DNA from: Streptomyces sp. QL37
GTDB lineage: Bacteria; Actinomycetota; Actinomycetes; Streptomycetales; Streptomycetaceae
DNA length: 64,000 nucleotides
NCBI RefSeq assembly: GCF_002941025.1
Contig: NZ_PTJS01000001.1
Coordinates: forward strand, 496,001 to 560,000
Direction: 5' to 3'
Part shown: positions 27,324 through 35,228 of the stretch, one piece after another
How the letters are laid out: each line of letters opens with the position of its first letter
Position numbering within the stretch: position 1 is the first letter of the stretch
The notes under the pieces: generated by a model
Database searches by the model: none
Seen by the model: only the letters and a program-made list of their open reading frames with translations
Told to the model about the DNA's origin: nothing
Program-made: the position numbers and the translations under genes

Positions 27324-27872
27324 ATGCGCGCGATACGTGTCGCACCCGTCGCCCTGCTGGGCGCCGCCGCCTGCTTTCTGATGGCACCTGCCGCATCGGC
27401 CGATGTACTGAACGGCGGCACGTCCACCTCGTTCACGCCGACCATCACCCCGTCGACGGTCGCTCCGGGGGGCCAGGTGACTCTCGGCGCCATGGGATGC
27501 ACCAGCAATGCGACCGCCTTCTCCGGCGTGTTCGACACGGTCACCATCCCGAGCGGGAGGTCGGCCACGGCCACGGTCGACTGGGACGCCAGGCGGGGCG
27601 CGGTCTACGAGGTGACCTTCCGCTGCGGCTCGACCACACGGTCCGCCAACCTGACGATCACGAGCGGTGCCACCAGTTCCCCCACGACCAGCCCCACCAC
27701 GGCCCCCACGACCAGCTCCACCGCCTCTCCGAGCGGCGTGCTGGGTGGACTCGGCGGCAGTGTCGACACGATGGACCCCGCGGAGATCGCCGCCGGTTCC
27801 GCACTGGTGGCGGCCGCTTCGGCCGGCGCCTTCTACGTCCTGCGCAGGCGTCGTACCGCCCGCCAGCACTGA
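27324..27872 (+). CDS. Secreted, C-terminally anchored surface protein (sortase-linked paralogue 1)
   Basis: The 182-residue protein has a signal peptide (residues 1-26, ending APAASA), an Ig-like domain of about 85 residues with two cysteines (GAMGCTSN and TFRCGST), a Thr/Ser/Pro linker, the motif GGLGGS, and a C-terminal transmembrane helix (SALVAAASAGAFYVL) with a RRRRTAR tail. That end is laid out like a cell-wall sorting signal but lacks LPXTG. It has a CGGAGG ribosome binding site before ATG 27324. A paralogue lies convergently downstream and a class F-like sortase beyond it, so wall attachment by that sortase is plausible but unproven. Confidence 0.8.
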   Translation: MRAIRVAPVALLGAAACFLMAPAASADVLNGGTSTSFTPTITPSTVAPGGQVTLGAMGCTSNATAFSGVFDTVTIPSGRSATATVDWDARRGAVYEVTFRCGSTTRSANLTITSGATSSPTTSPTTAPTTSSTASPSGVLGGLGGSVDTMDPAEIAAGSALVAAASAGAFYVLRRRRTARQH

Positions 27873-27897
27873 CCGCCACGCATACAGGCACACGACA

Positions 27898-27932
27898 GTC
27901 GCCCCGGGTCCTGATCCAGGACTCGGGGCGAC
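27898..27932. terminator. Bidirectional hairpin terminator between the convergent surface-protein genes
   Basis: GTCGCCCCG-G-GTCCTG, loop ATC, then CAGGAC-T-CGGGGCGAC: a 16-bp stem with a single G-T mismatch and a 3-nt loop, in the 93-base gap between the two convergent genes. Its symmetry lets it end transcripts from both sides. Confidence 0.85.
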
Positions 27933-27965
27933 GGGCGTATCGGGCCGGGCAGGAGGTTCGACGCG

Positions 27966-28628
27966 TCAGATCGCCGCATTGTTCATCCGACGACGGACGA
28001 CGAAGACCGCTCCGCCGACGGCAGCCGCCGCGACGAGGCCGCCGCCCACCTGCATCTCGACGGAGCTGGGACCCATCGAGCCGCCGAGGCCGCCCTGCGC
28101 ACCCCGCGAGTGCAGCACGGTGAAGCGGGCCGTAGCGACCGGGTCGCCGTTACCACCCTGACCACCGTTGCCACCCTGACCACCGTTACCACCCTGGCCG
28201 CCGTTGCCTCCGTTGCCGCCCTGGCCGCGCTCGTCCCCGTTGCCGCCCTGGCCGCCGTTACCGCCCTGGCCGCCGTTGCCACCGTTGCCGCCGAAGTTGT
28301 TCTGGCTGTCGTTGCACCTGACGGACAGGCTGTACTGACCCGGCGTCGCGTTGTTCCGGATGTGCGCCGTGGCGTAGCCGACCCGGCCCGGCGAGAGGTT
28401 CACCGTCGGGAAGGCGTTCGACCACACCTTGCCGCCGGAGCGGCCGCAGCCCTCCGCGCTGACCTGCATCGTGGCGCCCTGGTGGACCGAGGACGGGTCG
28501 ACGGTGACATTGGTCGGGAAGTTGCTCGGGTTGCTGCCCGGGCCGCCGCCGGCGGCGGCCAGCGGGGCAGCGAGCCCGACCGCCGCGAATGCGGTCGCGG
28601 TCACCGCGAGAGTGCGTGAAGCACGCAT
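27966..28628 (-). CDS. Gly/Asn/Gln-repeat surface protein with C-terminal anchor (sortase-linked paralogue 2)
   Basis: The 220-residue protein starts at ATG 28628 with a signal peptide (ending PLAAA), an Ig-like domain with two cysteines (AEGCGRSG and SVRCNDS), a repeat region of GGN/GGQ triplets at about residues 113-160, the motif GGLGGS, and a transmembrane helix (LVAAAAVGGAVFVV) with a RRRMN tail. Its order matches the convergent neighbour: TPTITPSTVAPGGQVTL there and NVTVDPSSVHQGATMQV here. The two are diverged paralogues. The gap to the sortase gene (28629-28948) is a divergent promoter region with a CCGGGG-CCCCGG hairpin near 28650; nothing else was identified there. Confidence 0.8.
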   Translation of the reverse strand: MRASRTLAVTATAFAAVGLAAPLAAAGGGPGSNPSNFPTNVTVDPSSVHQGATMQVSAEGCGRSGGKVWSNAFPTVNLSPGRVGYATAHIRNNATPGQYSLSVRCNDSQNNFGGNGGNGGQGGNGGQGGNGDERGQGGNGGNGGQGGNGGQGGNGGQGGNGDPVATARFTVLHSRGAQGGLGGSMGPSSVEMQVGGGLVAAAAVGGAVFVVRRRMNNAAI

Positions 28629-28948
28629 CTTTGAACCTCCAGCGGGAAGCGCCCCGGGGTCTTGATCCCCGGGAGTCGACGAGAACGCGTCCCATGACGA
28701 ACCCTCACCAAATACCGCAGGTGTCGCACTTCGGCACTGCTCCACCCTGGTGAGCCGACACGCCGTCGGCCGGGTCGGTGATCTGACGGAGCCGCAGGTC
28801 ACGAACCGTCAGAATTTTTATCCGCTCATTACTCCGAAGAGCAGACTCCGAGGACGGCGCCCGGTCCGCCGCCACCCGTTCGCCCTTCCCTGATCGCCGC
28901 CTTGCGCACCCGGGCCTAGCGTGACGGTGTCGCGACGAAGGGAGAACC

Positions 28949-29611
28949 ATGGGCCGGGACCAGTGGGGCGCCGAGCGGAGCAGACGCACACCGTGGGGCG
29001 CCATCGCCCTGGTGATGCTCACGGGGCTCGCTCTCATGCGCAACGGCGTGGAGACGTCACCCGGACCGCCGCAGCCCGCCGCTGCGGCTTCGGTGGCCGG
29101 CCCCCGGGACACCACGGTGTCCGCCCCGGCCGACGGCGAGTCCGTGCAGCCGCTCCCGTACGCCCCTGCCGAGCGCATCCAGATCCCGTCGATCGAGGTA
29201 GACGCACCCGTGGTGGATGTGAACCTGGACCCGGCCGGCTGGATCGAGGCGCCGCCGGCCCAGGATCCGAACCTCGCCGGCTGGTACCAGAACGGCATCG
29301 CCCCCGGCCAGCGTGGGACCTCCGTGATGGTCGGACACGTCGACAACCTCGCCGGCCCGGCCGTCTTCTACGGACTGGGCTCCCTCGGCAAGGGACAGCA
29401 GATCGAGGTGTCCCGCTACGACAACAGCGTCGCGGTGTTCGAGATCTATGGTGTCGAGGTCTTCTCCAAGCACGACTTCCCCGGCCCCCGGGTGTACGGA
29501 GACACCGGCTACGCCGAACTCCGGGTCATCACCTGCGGCGGGGGGTACTCGAAGGCCGACGGCTACGACGGGAACGTGGTGGTCTTCGCCCGGCTCGTCG
29601 AGACGCGGTAG
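28949..29611 (+). CDS. Class F-like sortase
   Basis: The 220-residue protein has an N-terminal membrane anchor (TPWGAIALVMLTGLALM), a Pro/Ala linker and the sortase barrel (RIQIPSIEVDAPVVDV). The catalytic residues are visible: His in VMVGHVDN (about residue 130), Cys in LRVITCGG (about 195), and Arg in VVFARLVE near the end. The short length, no C-terminal helix, and position beside non-LPXTG surface proteins fit actinobacterial class F. It joins or trims surface proteins outside the membrane. It has a GGGAGAA ribosome binding site. The natural candidate substrates are the two paralogues at 27.3-28.6 kb. Confidence 0.9.
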   Translation: MGRDQWGAERSRRTPWGAIALVMLTGLALMRNGVETSPGPPQPAAAASVAGPRDTTVSAPADGESVQPLPYAPAERIQIPSIEVDAPVVDVNLDPAGWIEAPPAQDPNLAGWYQNGIAPGQRGTSVMVGHVDNLAGPAVFYGLGSLGKGQQIEVSRYDNSVAVFEIYGVEVFSKHDFPGPRVYGDTGYAELRVITCGGGYSKADGYDGNVVVFARLVETR

Positions 29612-29637
29612 CCGGTCCGGCCACCCCGGCGCCCCCG

Positions 29638-30483
29638 TCAGCTGCGGTGCGGGACGGTGGGGCGGTACCCCCTCTCGATGAGCGCCGGCAGGTACCGGCG
29701 GAGGGCGGCCACGCTCTGGGAGCGGTTTCCGCCCGCGTCGTGCGACAGCACCACGACGCCGGGCGCCACACCCTTCTCGACCCGGCGGACGATGGCGTCG
29801 GTGCCCGGCGTGGTCCAGTCCAGCGTGTCGACGGTCCAGGCCATCGGTTCCATGCCCATCGCGGCGCCGATCTCGAAGGAATTGCGGTTCCAGGCTCCGT
29901 AGGGGGCCCGGTACCAGAGCGGCGGGGCACCCAGGGCCTTCTCGATCACCTCGCTCGTGCTGCCCAGTTCGTCCCGGATCGCACCTCGGGAGAGCTTCGG
30001 GATGAGAGGGTGCGACCAGGAGTGGTTGCCCACGACATGTCCGTCGTCCGCCATCTCGCGGAGCAGGTCGGGGTTGCCTGCGGCCATCTCGCCGCAGACG
30101 AAGAACATCGCCCGGACTCCGTATCTTCGCAGCGTGGCCAGGATCTCCGGGGTGTACCGGGGGTCGGGGCCGTCATCGAAGCTCAGCACCATGGCGTCGC
30201 CCCCCAGTTCGGGAAGCTCCTCGAAGGGCCGGGTGCGGACGGGCGGCGCGGCGGGCCGGAAGCGGGGCGGCGTGGTCGAGGTCATGGGCCTCAGCCGGTA
30301 GGCACCTGGGGCGGTCCGGGCGCCGGCCGGAGGCCCGGCGGCCGGCGCCGGTGGCTCTCCACCGGGGCGCGCGGGTGTCCCGGCCGGATCCGCTGCGACG
30401 GTGTGTACGGCGATGGCCGCCCCCAGCGTGAGGGCGAGGCGCAGGAAGGTACGGCGTTCCGCTGGAATCTGATCATGCTTCAT
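29638..30483 (-). CDS. Tat-exported polysaccharide deacetylase
   Basis: The 281-residue protein has a twin-arginine signal (ERRTFLRLALTLGAAIAV, RR at about residue 10), a Pro-rich linker, and a NodB domain with SFDDGPDPRYTPEIL (motif 1, about residue 95), VGNHSWSHPLIPKLS (motif 2 with the metal His pair) and the late VVVLSHDAG. Likely substrates are peptidoglycan or other N-acetylated glycans; this is a family-level inference. The start is ATG 30483. It is convergent with the sortase gene. Confidence 0.9.
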   Translation of the reverse strand: MKHDQIPAERRTFLRLALTLGAAIAVHTVAADPAGTPARPGGEPPAPAAGPPAGARTAPGAYRLRPMTSTTPPRFRPAAPPVRTRPFEELPELGGDAMVLSFDDGPDPRYTPEILATLRRYGVRAMFFVCGEMAAGNPDLLREMADDGHVVGNHSWSHPLIPKLSRGAIRDELGSTSEVIEKALGAPPLWYRAPYGAWNRNSFEIGAAMGMEPMAWTVDTLDWTTPGTDAIVRRVEKGVAPGVVVLSHDAGGNRSQSVAALRRYLPALIERGYRPTVPHRS

Positions 30484-30646
30484 GACCAACTGCTCGCACG
30501 GAGTGACGTCCGCGCCCGCTGCCGACACCTGAGATGTGGTGTTTTGCACCCGATGGATGGAGTGCCTCGGTGGAAACCGGAGGGAGGATTCCGGGTTCCG
30601 CCGCCCGCCCGGGGGGCGCGGGACCCGAGCGGCTACCCTCAGGCGC

Positions 30647-31108
30647 GTGACTGACCAGCAACACCACCGCTTCGAGCGCGGCACGGACGGCCCCAAGGTG
30701 ATCGTCGCGGGCATCGACGGCTCCGAGTCCTCGATGCGGGCCGCGGCGTACGCGGCGGGCCTCGCCCGCCGGCAGAACGCGATGCTCGCTCTCGTCTACG
30801 TCCAGCCGGTGATGTCGGCCGGTGCCGCCCTGGGCGCCCCGGTCGCCGACGCGACCGGCGAGGTCGCCGAGGGGCTGGTGAGCGAGATCAGGACGGCGAC
30901 CGAGCGGCTCAAGGACATATGGAATGTCCGTTGGGAGTTCCATACGTTCCACGGGGACCCGTACAACGGGCTCGTGACGGCCGCCGACGAGCTGAAGGCG
31001 GACGCCGTGATCGTGGGCGCGTCGGAGTCCGCCGGGCACCGCTTCATCGGCTCGGTGGCGGTCCGGCTCGTGAAGGCCGGACGCTGGCCGGTCACGGTCG
31101 TGCCGTGA
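30647..31108 (+). CDS. Universal stress protein (UspA family)
   Basis: The 153-residue protein has the UspA fold: VIVAGIDGSESSMRAAAYAA at the N terminus, central ALVYVQPV, and the C-terminal nucleotide-binding pattern IVGASESAGHRFIGSVAVRL with VTVVP, a variant of G-2X-G-9X-G(S/T). GTG 30647 is the start: a TACCCT -10 ends seven bases upstream, so the mRNA is probably leaderless. The frame is open upstream to 30536 but that part is not conserved. It is divergent from the deacetylase. Confidence 0.88.
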   Translation: MTDQQHHRFERGTDGPKVIVAGIDGSESSMRAAAYAAGLARRQNAMLALVYVQPVMSAGAALGAPVADATGEVAEGLVSEIRTATERLKDIWNVRWEFHTFHGDPYNGLVTAADELKADAVIVGASESAGHRFIGSVAVRLVKAGRWPVTVVP

Positions 31109-31167
31109 CCCCCCGCAGACGCCCGCCGGTCACCGCCAGGCCATGAACGCCCCCCGAGTGGCGGACG

Positions 31168-32391
31168 TCACCTGCCGGCCACGAGACCGTCCTGGGCCGC
31201 GCCACGACTCAGGACGACGGCCTGGATCCGGTCGCGGATCTCCCGCAGCCGGCCGCCGGTCTCCCCCGCCGGGTCGGCGGCCTCGGGGCCCAGGCCCACC
31301 ACGCGCCCGGCCTCGGGGTCGAACCACTGAGGGATGAATTCGGCCTTCCTGACGGCCCATCGCTGCCCCGCTTTCGCGGGCGGCTCGAAGGTGAAGCGGG
31401 CCATCGAGCTCTCGTTGGCGCGCGGGTCCTGGACTCCTTCGTGGTTGACCATGGCACCGGCGACCTGGTCGCCCATGCCGTAGACGATCCAGGTCCCGTT
31501 GACCTTCTCGTACGCCTGCGGGACATGGGCGTGCGTGCCGAGGATCAGGTCGATGTCGGGGCGCTCCCCGGTGCCGGACGCCGTGAGTTCGCGGCCGAGT
31601 CCGAGCTGGACGTCGTCGGGGGCGTCCTGCCATTCGGTGCCCCAGTGCAGGGAGACGACGACCACGTCGGCACCCGCCTTGCGGGCCGCCCGGGCGTCCG
31701 CGACGATCCGGTCCTTCTCGATCAGGTCGACCGCCCAGGGCTGCCCGGCGGGCAGCGGGATGTCGTTGGTGCCGTAGGTGTACGCGAGGTGGGCGACCTT
31801 CGCCGCGTTCTTGCCCTTGCCCGCCCTGAGCAGGGTGGGGCGGGACGCCTCCTCGGCCGAGCGTGCGGATCCGGCGTGGGCGACCTTCGCGCGGTCCAGC
31901 GCGTCGAGCGTCCGTCCGATCCCCTGGGCGCCGTCGTCCAGGCTGTGGTTGGAGGCGGTCGAGCAGGAGTCGAAGCCGGTGGCGCGCAGAGCGGTCGCCA
32001 CCTCGGGCGGCGATTTGAAGGACGGATAGCCGGTGTAGGGGCCGCCGTCCTGGCCGTACACCGTCTCCATGTGACAGATGGCCAGATCCGCCGCCGAGAC
32101 GGCCGGGGCGGCGCCCTTGAGCATCGGGCGGAAGTCGTAGCCCCTGCCGCCCGCGTCGGCCGCGGCCCGGTCGATGATCGAGGAGTGCGGCAGGACGTCG
32201 CCCGAGGCCAGCAGCGTGAAGGCGCGCGAACCCTCCCCTCCCCCGGCTCCCGCGCCGTTCACGCCCTGCTCGCCGGAGAGGTGCCGCCCGGCGAAACCCG
32301 GGGGCGACGACTGCTGGCCGGTACAGGCCGTTGCGGTGGCGAGGAGGCCGGCGACGGCGATCACCGCGCCCTGTCGGATGCGCTTCGTCAT
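31168..32391 (-). CDS. CapA-family lipoprotein (calcineurin-like poly-gamma-glutamate type)
   Basis: The 407-residue protein has a lipoprotein signal (cysteine in TATACTGQ near residue 23) and a CapA metallophosphatase-like domain: LLASGDVLPHSSII (about residue 58), a GYDFRPML motif, the late DLILGTHAHVPQAYEKV and IVYGMGDQVAG. CapA proteins take part in poly-gamma-glutamate export or in cell-envelope hydrolysis; no capBC is near, so the exact role is open. ATG 32391 is chosen because it places the signal at the N terminus. It is divergent from the ECF sigma gene. Confidence 0.87.
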   Translation of the reverse strand: MTKRIRQGAVIAVAGLLATATACTGQQSSPPGFAGRHLSGEQGVNGAGAGGGEGSRAFTLLASGDVLPHSSIIDRAAADAGGRGYDFRPMLKGAAPAVSAADLAICHMETVYGQDGGPYTGYPSFKSPPEVATALRATGFDSCSTASNHSLDDGAQGIGRTLDALDRAKVAHAGSARSAEEASRPTLLRAGKGKNAAKVAHLAYTYGTNDIPLPAGQPWAVDLIEKDRIVADARAARKAGADVVVVSLHWGTEWQDAPDDVQLGLGRELTASGTGERPDIDLILGTHAHVPQAYEKVNGTWIVYGMGDQVAGAMVNHEGVQDPRANESSMARFTFEPPAKAGQRWAVRKAEFIPQWFDPEAGRVVGLGPEAADPAGETGGRLREIRDRIQAVVLSRGAAQDGLVAGR

Positions 32392-32408
32392 CTGCACGAC
32401 TCCCAGTT

Positions 32409-32443
32409 CGGATGATTTCAGCCATCCGAATACACATATATTC
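32409..32443. promoter_or_regulatory. Two adjacent inverted repeats in the AT-rich capA promoter
   Basis: CGGATG/CATCCG (32409-32428) and GAATA-N6-TATTC (32428-32443) sit 18-52 bases upstream of the CapA-like start in one of the few AT-rich stretches of the window. They could be operators, with the second overlapping a -10 region. No regulator can be named. The rest of the 32392-32648 gap shows only the ribosome binding site of the sigma gene. Confidence 0.4.
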
Positions 32444-32648
32444 ATACCGGTGAGTCAAGAACAAAGCTGCCAAAGTACCTGAATCGGCCGTATCGGCGCC
32501 CGGCGACCGTTCACCGCACCACTCGCCGCTCCGAGCGACCGCTCGGCGCACGCCTCGGTGCACCGCCTGTTCCCCCACCCGCCGATGCGTTCGTATACGC
32601 CAGGCGGGAGCGAGGCGTCAGGGGCCTCTTCGGGAAAGGACGTTCACG

Positions 32649-33218
32649 ATGACCACTGCGACGACCGATGAGCGGGACCTCGCCCAGCTGCAGCGGGAAC
32701 ACGGACCGGCGCTGTTCCACTTCCTGCTGGGCCTGACGTTCGGCGACCGGCAGCGGGCGGAGGACCTGCTGCAGGAGACGCTGGTACGCGCCTGGCAGCA
32801 CCCGGAGGCGTTCGACGCCCCCTACGACTCGATGCGCCCGTGGCTCTTCACCGTCGCGCGGCGGCTCGCCATCGACGCCCGCAGGTCCCGCCAGGCCCGT
32901 CCGACGGAGGTCGGCGACGCGGTCCTGGAGAGCGCCCCCGCCCAGGACGACACCGCGGACTCCACGGTCCACGCCCTCGATGTGCGCGAGGCCGTGAGCA
33001 CGCTCAGCCCCGAGCACCGGGCCGTGCTGGTGCAGATCTACTTCCGGGGACTCAGCGTGGGCGAGACCGCGCAGGCCCTGGGGATACCCGCGGGCACCGT
33101 CAAGTCCCGCTCGTACTACGCGCTGCGGCTGCTCAGCCGCAATCTGCCCGGCTACTCCAGCAGGTCCTCCACGTTGAGCAGCGCGAGCAGGGACACCGCC
33201 TCCGCCACCTCCACGTAG
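32649..33218 (+). CDS. ECF-type RNA polymerase sigma factor
   Basis: The 189-residue protein has region 2 (HFLLGLTFGDRQRAEDLLQE and the region 2.4-like RPWLFTVARRLAIDARR) and region 4 (LSPEHRAVLVQIYFRGLSVG with the helix-turn-helix AQALGIPAGTVKSRSYYALR). Region 4 ends near residue 165. The last 25 residues (Ser/Thr rich) are read from sequence that, on the other strand, codes for the end of a zinc-finger protein. Start ATG 32649 follows GGAAAGGA. No anti-sigma gene lies in the usual downstream, same-strand position. Confidence 0.9.
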   Translation: MTTATTDERDLAQLQREHGPALFHFLLGLTFGDRQRAEDLLQETLVRAWQHPEAFDAPYDSMRPWLFTVARRLAIDARRSRQARPTEVGDAVLESAPAQDDTADSTVHALDVREAVSTLSPEHRAVLVQIYFRGLSVGETAQALGIPAGTVKSRSYYALRLLSRNLPGYSSRSSTLSSASRDTASATST

Positions 33219-33349
33219 GCCGCCGCGCATGGAGCGCACCGCTGCAGATGCCGGGCGACCTCTCGGCTCTCGTCCGCTTCCAGGGCGTCGAGCACATAGG
33301 CGCCCAGCAGCTGCCGCACATGCGGGCCGTCACCGCGGTCGGCGGTCAT
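33152..33349 (-). CDS. Small zinc-finger (zf-HC2) anti-sigma-like protein, antisense to the ECF gene end
   Basis: The 65-residue protein begins at ATG 33349 and has the zf-HC2 pattern: ALEADESREVARHLQRCAPC, with H-X3-C-X2-C (about residues 34-41), followed by a helix (VEVAEAVSLLALLNVEDLLE). This is the anti-sigma domain that binds ECF factors, here without the membrane part. It overlaps the 3' end of the ECF gene by 67 bases tail to tail. GAGGTGCG before the start is a weak ribosome binding site. A longer frame to 34018 is antisense of the neighbouring gene and is rejected. Confidence 0.72.
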   Translation of the reverse strand: MTADRGDGPHVRQLLGAYVLDALEADESREVARHLQRCAPCAAAYVEVAEAVSLLALLNVEDLLE

Positions 33350-33460
33350 CGCACCTCGAATCTCCCGACGGATCCTGCCCTTCTGCCCACGCGGGGCGCG
33401 TGCCCCCGGTTCAATGCTGCGTGTAGCCCGGTACAGAGTCGACGAAAGAGGCGAGACGGG

Positions 33461-33982
33461 ATGCGTCCCGAACAGCACGAGGGAACCGGCGGGGGCGGGC
33501 TGCTGGTCCCGATGGCCTGGATGTACTCCGAGTACATCGCTGACGAGGTCCTGACGACCGGCGACCTGATGGAGCCGACGACCCTGGAGTACCGTGCGGG
33601 GCGCGACGCGCTCGCCCTGACGATCTACCTCTCCGACGGGGCGGGCGCCGACGAGCTCCCCGCGGCGCGGGTGGACGAACTGCGGCTGCTCACGGCGTAC
33701 GGCGCCTCCTGGAGACGCTGGGTCTGCGCGCGCCTGGAGGCACTGGAGCGGCCGACCGCCCCGGCCGGGGTCGCGGGTCCCGACCTCGCGCTGGCACGGG
33801 CCGCCTGGCGGTGGCTGGAGGAGACCGAGCTGCTGGCGGCCGACCTCGACGCGATCGGCCCGCCCCCGTGGGACCCGGTGGACGCCGACGGTGAGGAGGA
33901 CGAGGACGTCGAGACCCAGGTGTGGACGCCGGCCTGGCAGCTGGGGCTGCCCCTGGGCCATCTGGCGGTCCACCTGTACTGA
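33461..33982 (+). CDS. Hypothetical protein next to the ECF/zinc-finger pair
   Basis: I do not recognise this 173-residue protein. It starts at ATG 33461 after GAAAGAGGCGAGA. Visible features are an aromatic N terminus (LLVPMAWMYSEYIADEVL), a central helix-rich part (LRLLTAYGASWRRWVCARLE and LALARAAWRWLEETELLAADL), and an acidic stretch (DADGEEDEDVE) before a short C-terminal helix. It has no signal peptide. It is divergent from the small zinc-finger gene, 111 bases away. Codon use fits a real gene. Confidence 0.7.
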   Translation: MRPEQHEGTGGGGLLVPMAWMYSEYIADEVLTTGDLMEPTTLEYRAGRDALALTIYLSDGAGADELPAARVDELRLLTAYGASWRRWVCARLEALERPTAPAGVAGPDLALARAAWRWLEETELLAADLDAIGPPPWDPVDADGEEDEDVETQVWTPAWQLGLPLGHLAVHLY

Positions 33983-34003
33983 CCGGCGGACAGGCGGCCG
34001 GTC
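33981..34003. terminator. Short hairpin between convergent genes
   Basis: GACCGGC and GCCGGTC (33981-33987 and 33997-34003) form a 7-bp stem with a 9-nt loop in the 19-base gap between the hypothetical gene and the LytS-type kinase, overlapping both stop codons. Confidence 0.5.
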
Positions 34004-35228
34004 ATGAACCGTGGACACCCGCCCGGTACTTGGGCAGTCTCAGGGTGATCTTCATGCCCGCTCCGACCCCCGTCTCGATGACGAGGCCGTAGTCGTCCCC
34101 GTACACCTGGCGCAGCCGTTCGTCCACGTTGAGCAGTCCGATGCCGGTGGAGGTGCCGCCCTCACCGCGCAGGATCTGCCGGAGACGATCCGGCTCCATC
34201 CCGGCGCCGTCGTCCTCGATGACGACCTCCGCCTCTGCTCCGGCGTCCAGCGCGCTGATGGTGATGCGGATGGGAGCGTCGCGCGAGCGGACGGCGTCGA
34301 GGGGCCGGGACGGAGTGACGGCACCCTCCAGGCCGTGCTTCACGGCGTTCTCGACCAGGGGCTGGAGACAGAGGAACGGCAGCGAGACGGGAAGCACCTC
34401 CGGGGCGACCTGGAGGGTCACCGAGAGCCGTTCACCGAAGCGCGCGCGCACCAGCGCCAAATACTGGTCGATGGAGTGGAGCTCGTCGGCCAGGGTGGTG
34501 AACTCACCATGTCTGCGGAACGAGTAGCGGGTGAAGTCGGCGAATTCCAAAAGCAGTTCACGCGCACGCTCGGGATCCGTCCGGACGAACGAGGCGATCG
34601 CGGCCAGTGAGTTGAAGATGAAGTGCGGGGAGATCTGGGCCCGCAGCGCCTTGATCTCGGCCTCGATGAGCTGCGTACGGGAGCGGTCGAGCTCGGCGAG
34701 CTCCAGCTGTACGCAGACCCAGCGGGCCACCTCCCCCGCGGCTCTGGCCAGGACCGCCGATTCGCGGGGGGCGTAGGCGACGAGGGTTCCGAGCACCCGG
34801 TGGTCGACCGTCAGCGGGACGGCGACGGCCCAGCGCAGCGGGCAGTCGAGGTCGCCGCAGTCGCTGTGGAAGGCGGTGTCCCTGCCGCTGGCCAGGAGCC
34901 CTTCGACCTGGTGCATCACGTCCTTGCCGTGGTGGTCCCCGTCGCCGTCCCACACCAGCACCCGGTCGCGGTCGGTGAGGCACAGGGCGTCGGTGCCGAG
35001 CAGCGAGCGCAGTCCGCGCGCCGACCTGCGCGCGCTCTCCTCGGTGAGACCCGCGCGCAGGGGCGGCGCGGCGAGGGACGCCGTGTGCAGGGTCTCGAAG
35101 GTGGCGTGCTCGACGGGGGTGCCCACGTCGCTGGTGCGCACGGGACGGGCGGTGCGCCCCAGTAGGAAGCCCGTGGAGAACAGCAGCAGGACGAGCACGG
35201 CGATGACGGCGATCCCGGCCCCGGTCAT
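34002..35228 (-). CDS. LytS/YehU-type sensor histidine kinase
   Basis: The 408-residue protein has one N-terminal transmembrane helix (IAVIAVLVLLLFSTGFLLG), a GAF-like middle domain (residues about 75-180), the LytS signature IKALRAQISPHFIFNSLAAI with the phospho-accepting His in SPHF, then NAVKHGLE (N box), DDGAGM and GTSTGIGLLNVDERL (G boxes). It is the last gene of a four-gene operon: LytTR regulator, DUF485 protein, acetate-type symporter, kinase. The start ATG 35228 overlaps the symporter stop (ATGA). The operon makes control of solute uptake by this pair likely. Confidence 0.92.
   Translation of the reverse strand: MTGAGIAVIAVLVLLLFSTGFLLGRTARPVRTSDVGTPVEHATFETLHTASLAAPPLRAGLTEESARRSARGLRSLLGTDALCLTDRDRVLVWDGDGDHHGKDVMHQVEGLLASGRDTAFHSDCGDLDCPLRWAVAVPLTVDHRVLGTLVAYAPRESAVLARAAGEVARWVCVQLELAELDRSRTQLIEAEIKALRAQISPHFIFNSLAAIASFVRTDPERARELLLEFADFTRYSFRRHGEFTTLADELHSIDQYLALVRARFGERLSVTLQVAPEVLPVSLPFLCLQPLVENAVKHGLEGAVTPSRPLDAVRSRDAPIRITISALDAGAEAEVVIEDDGAGMEPDRLRQILRGEGGTSTGIGLLNVDERLRQVYGDDYGLVIETGVGAGMKITLRLPKYRAGVHGS

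Noticed and set aside
28148..28280. CRISPR-like repeats
   Set aside because: They are codon repeats for GGN/GGQ inside a surface-protein gene, without unique spacers.
33350..34018. Extension of the small zinc-finger frame to 34018
   Set aside because: It is the exact antisense of the 33461-33982 gene, whose codon use is better. The zf-HC2 domain begins at 33349.
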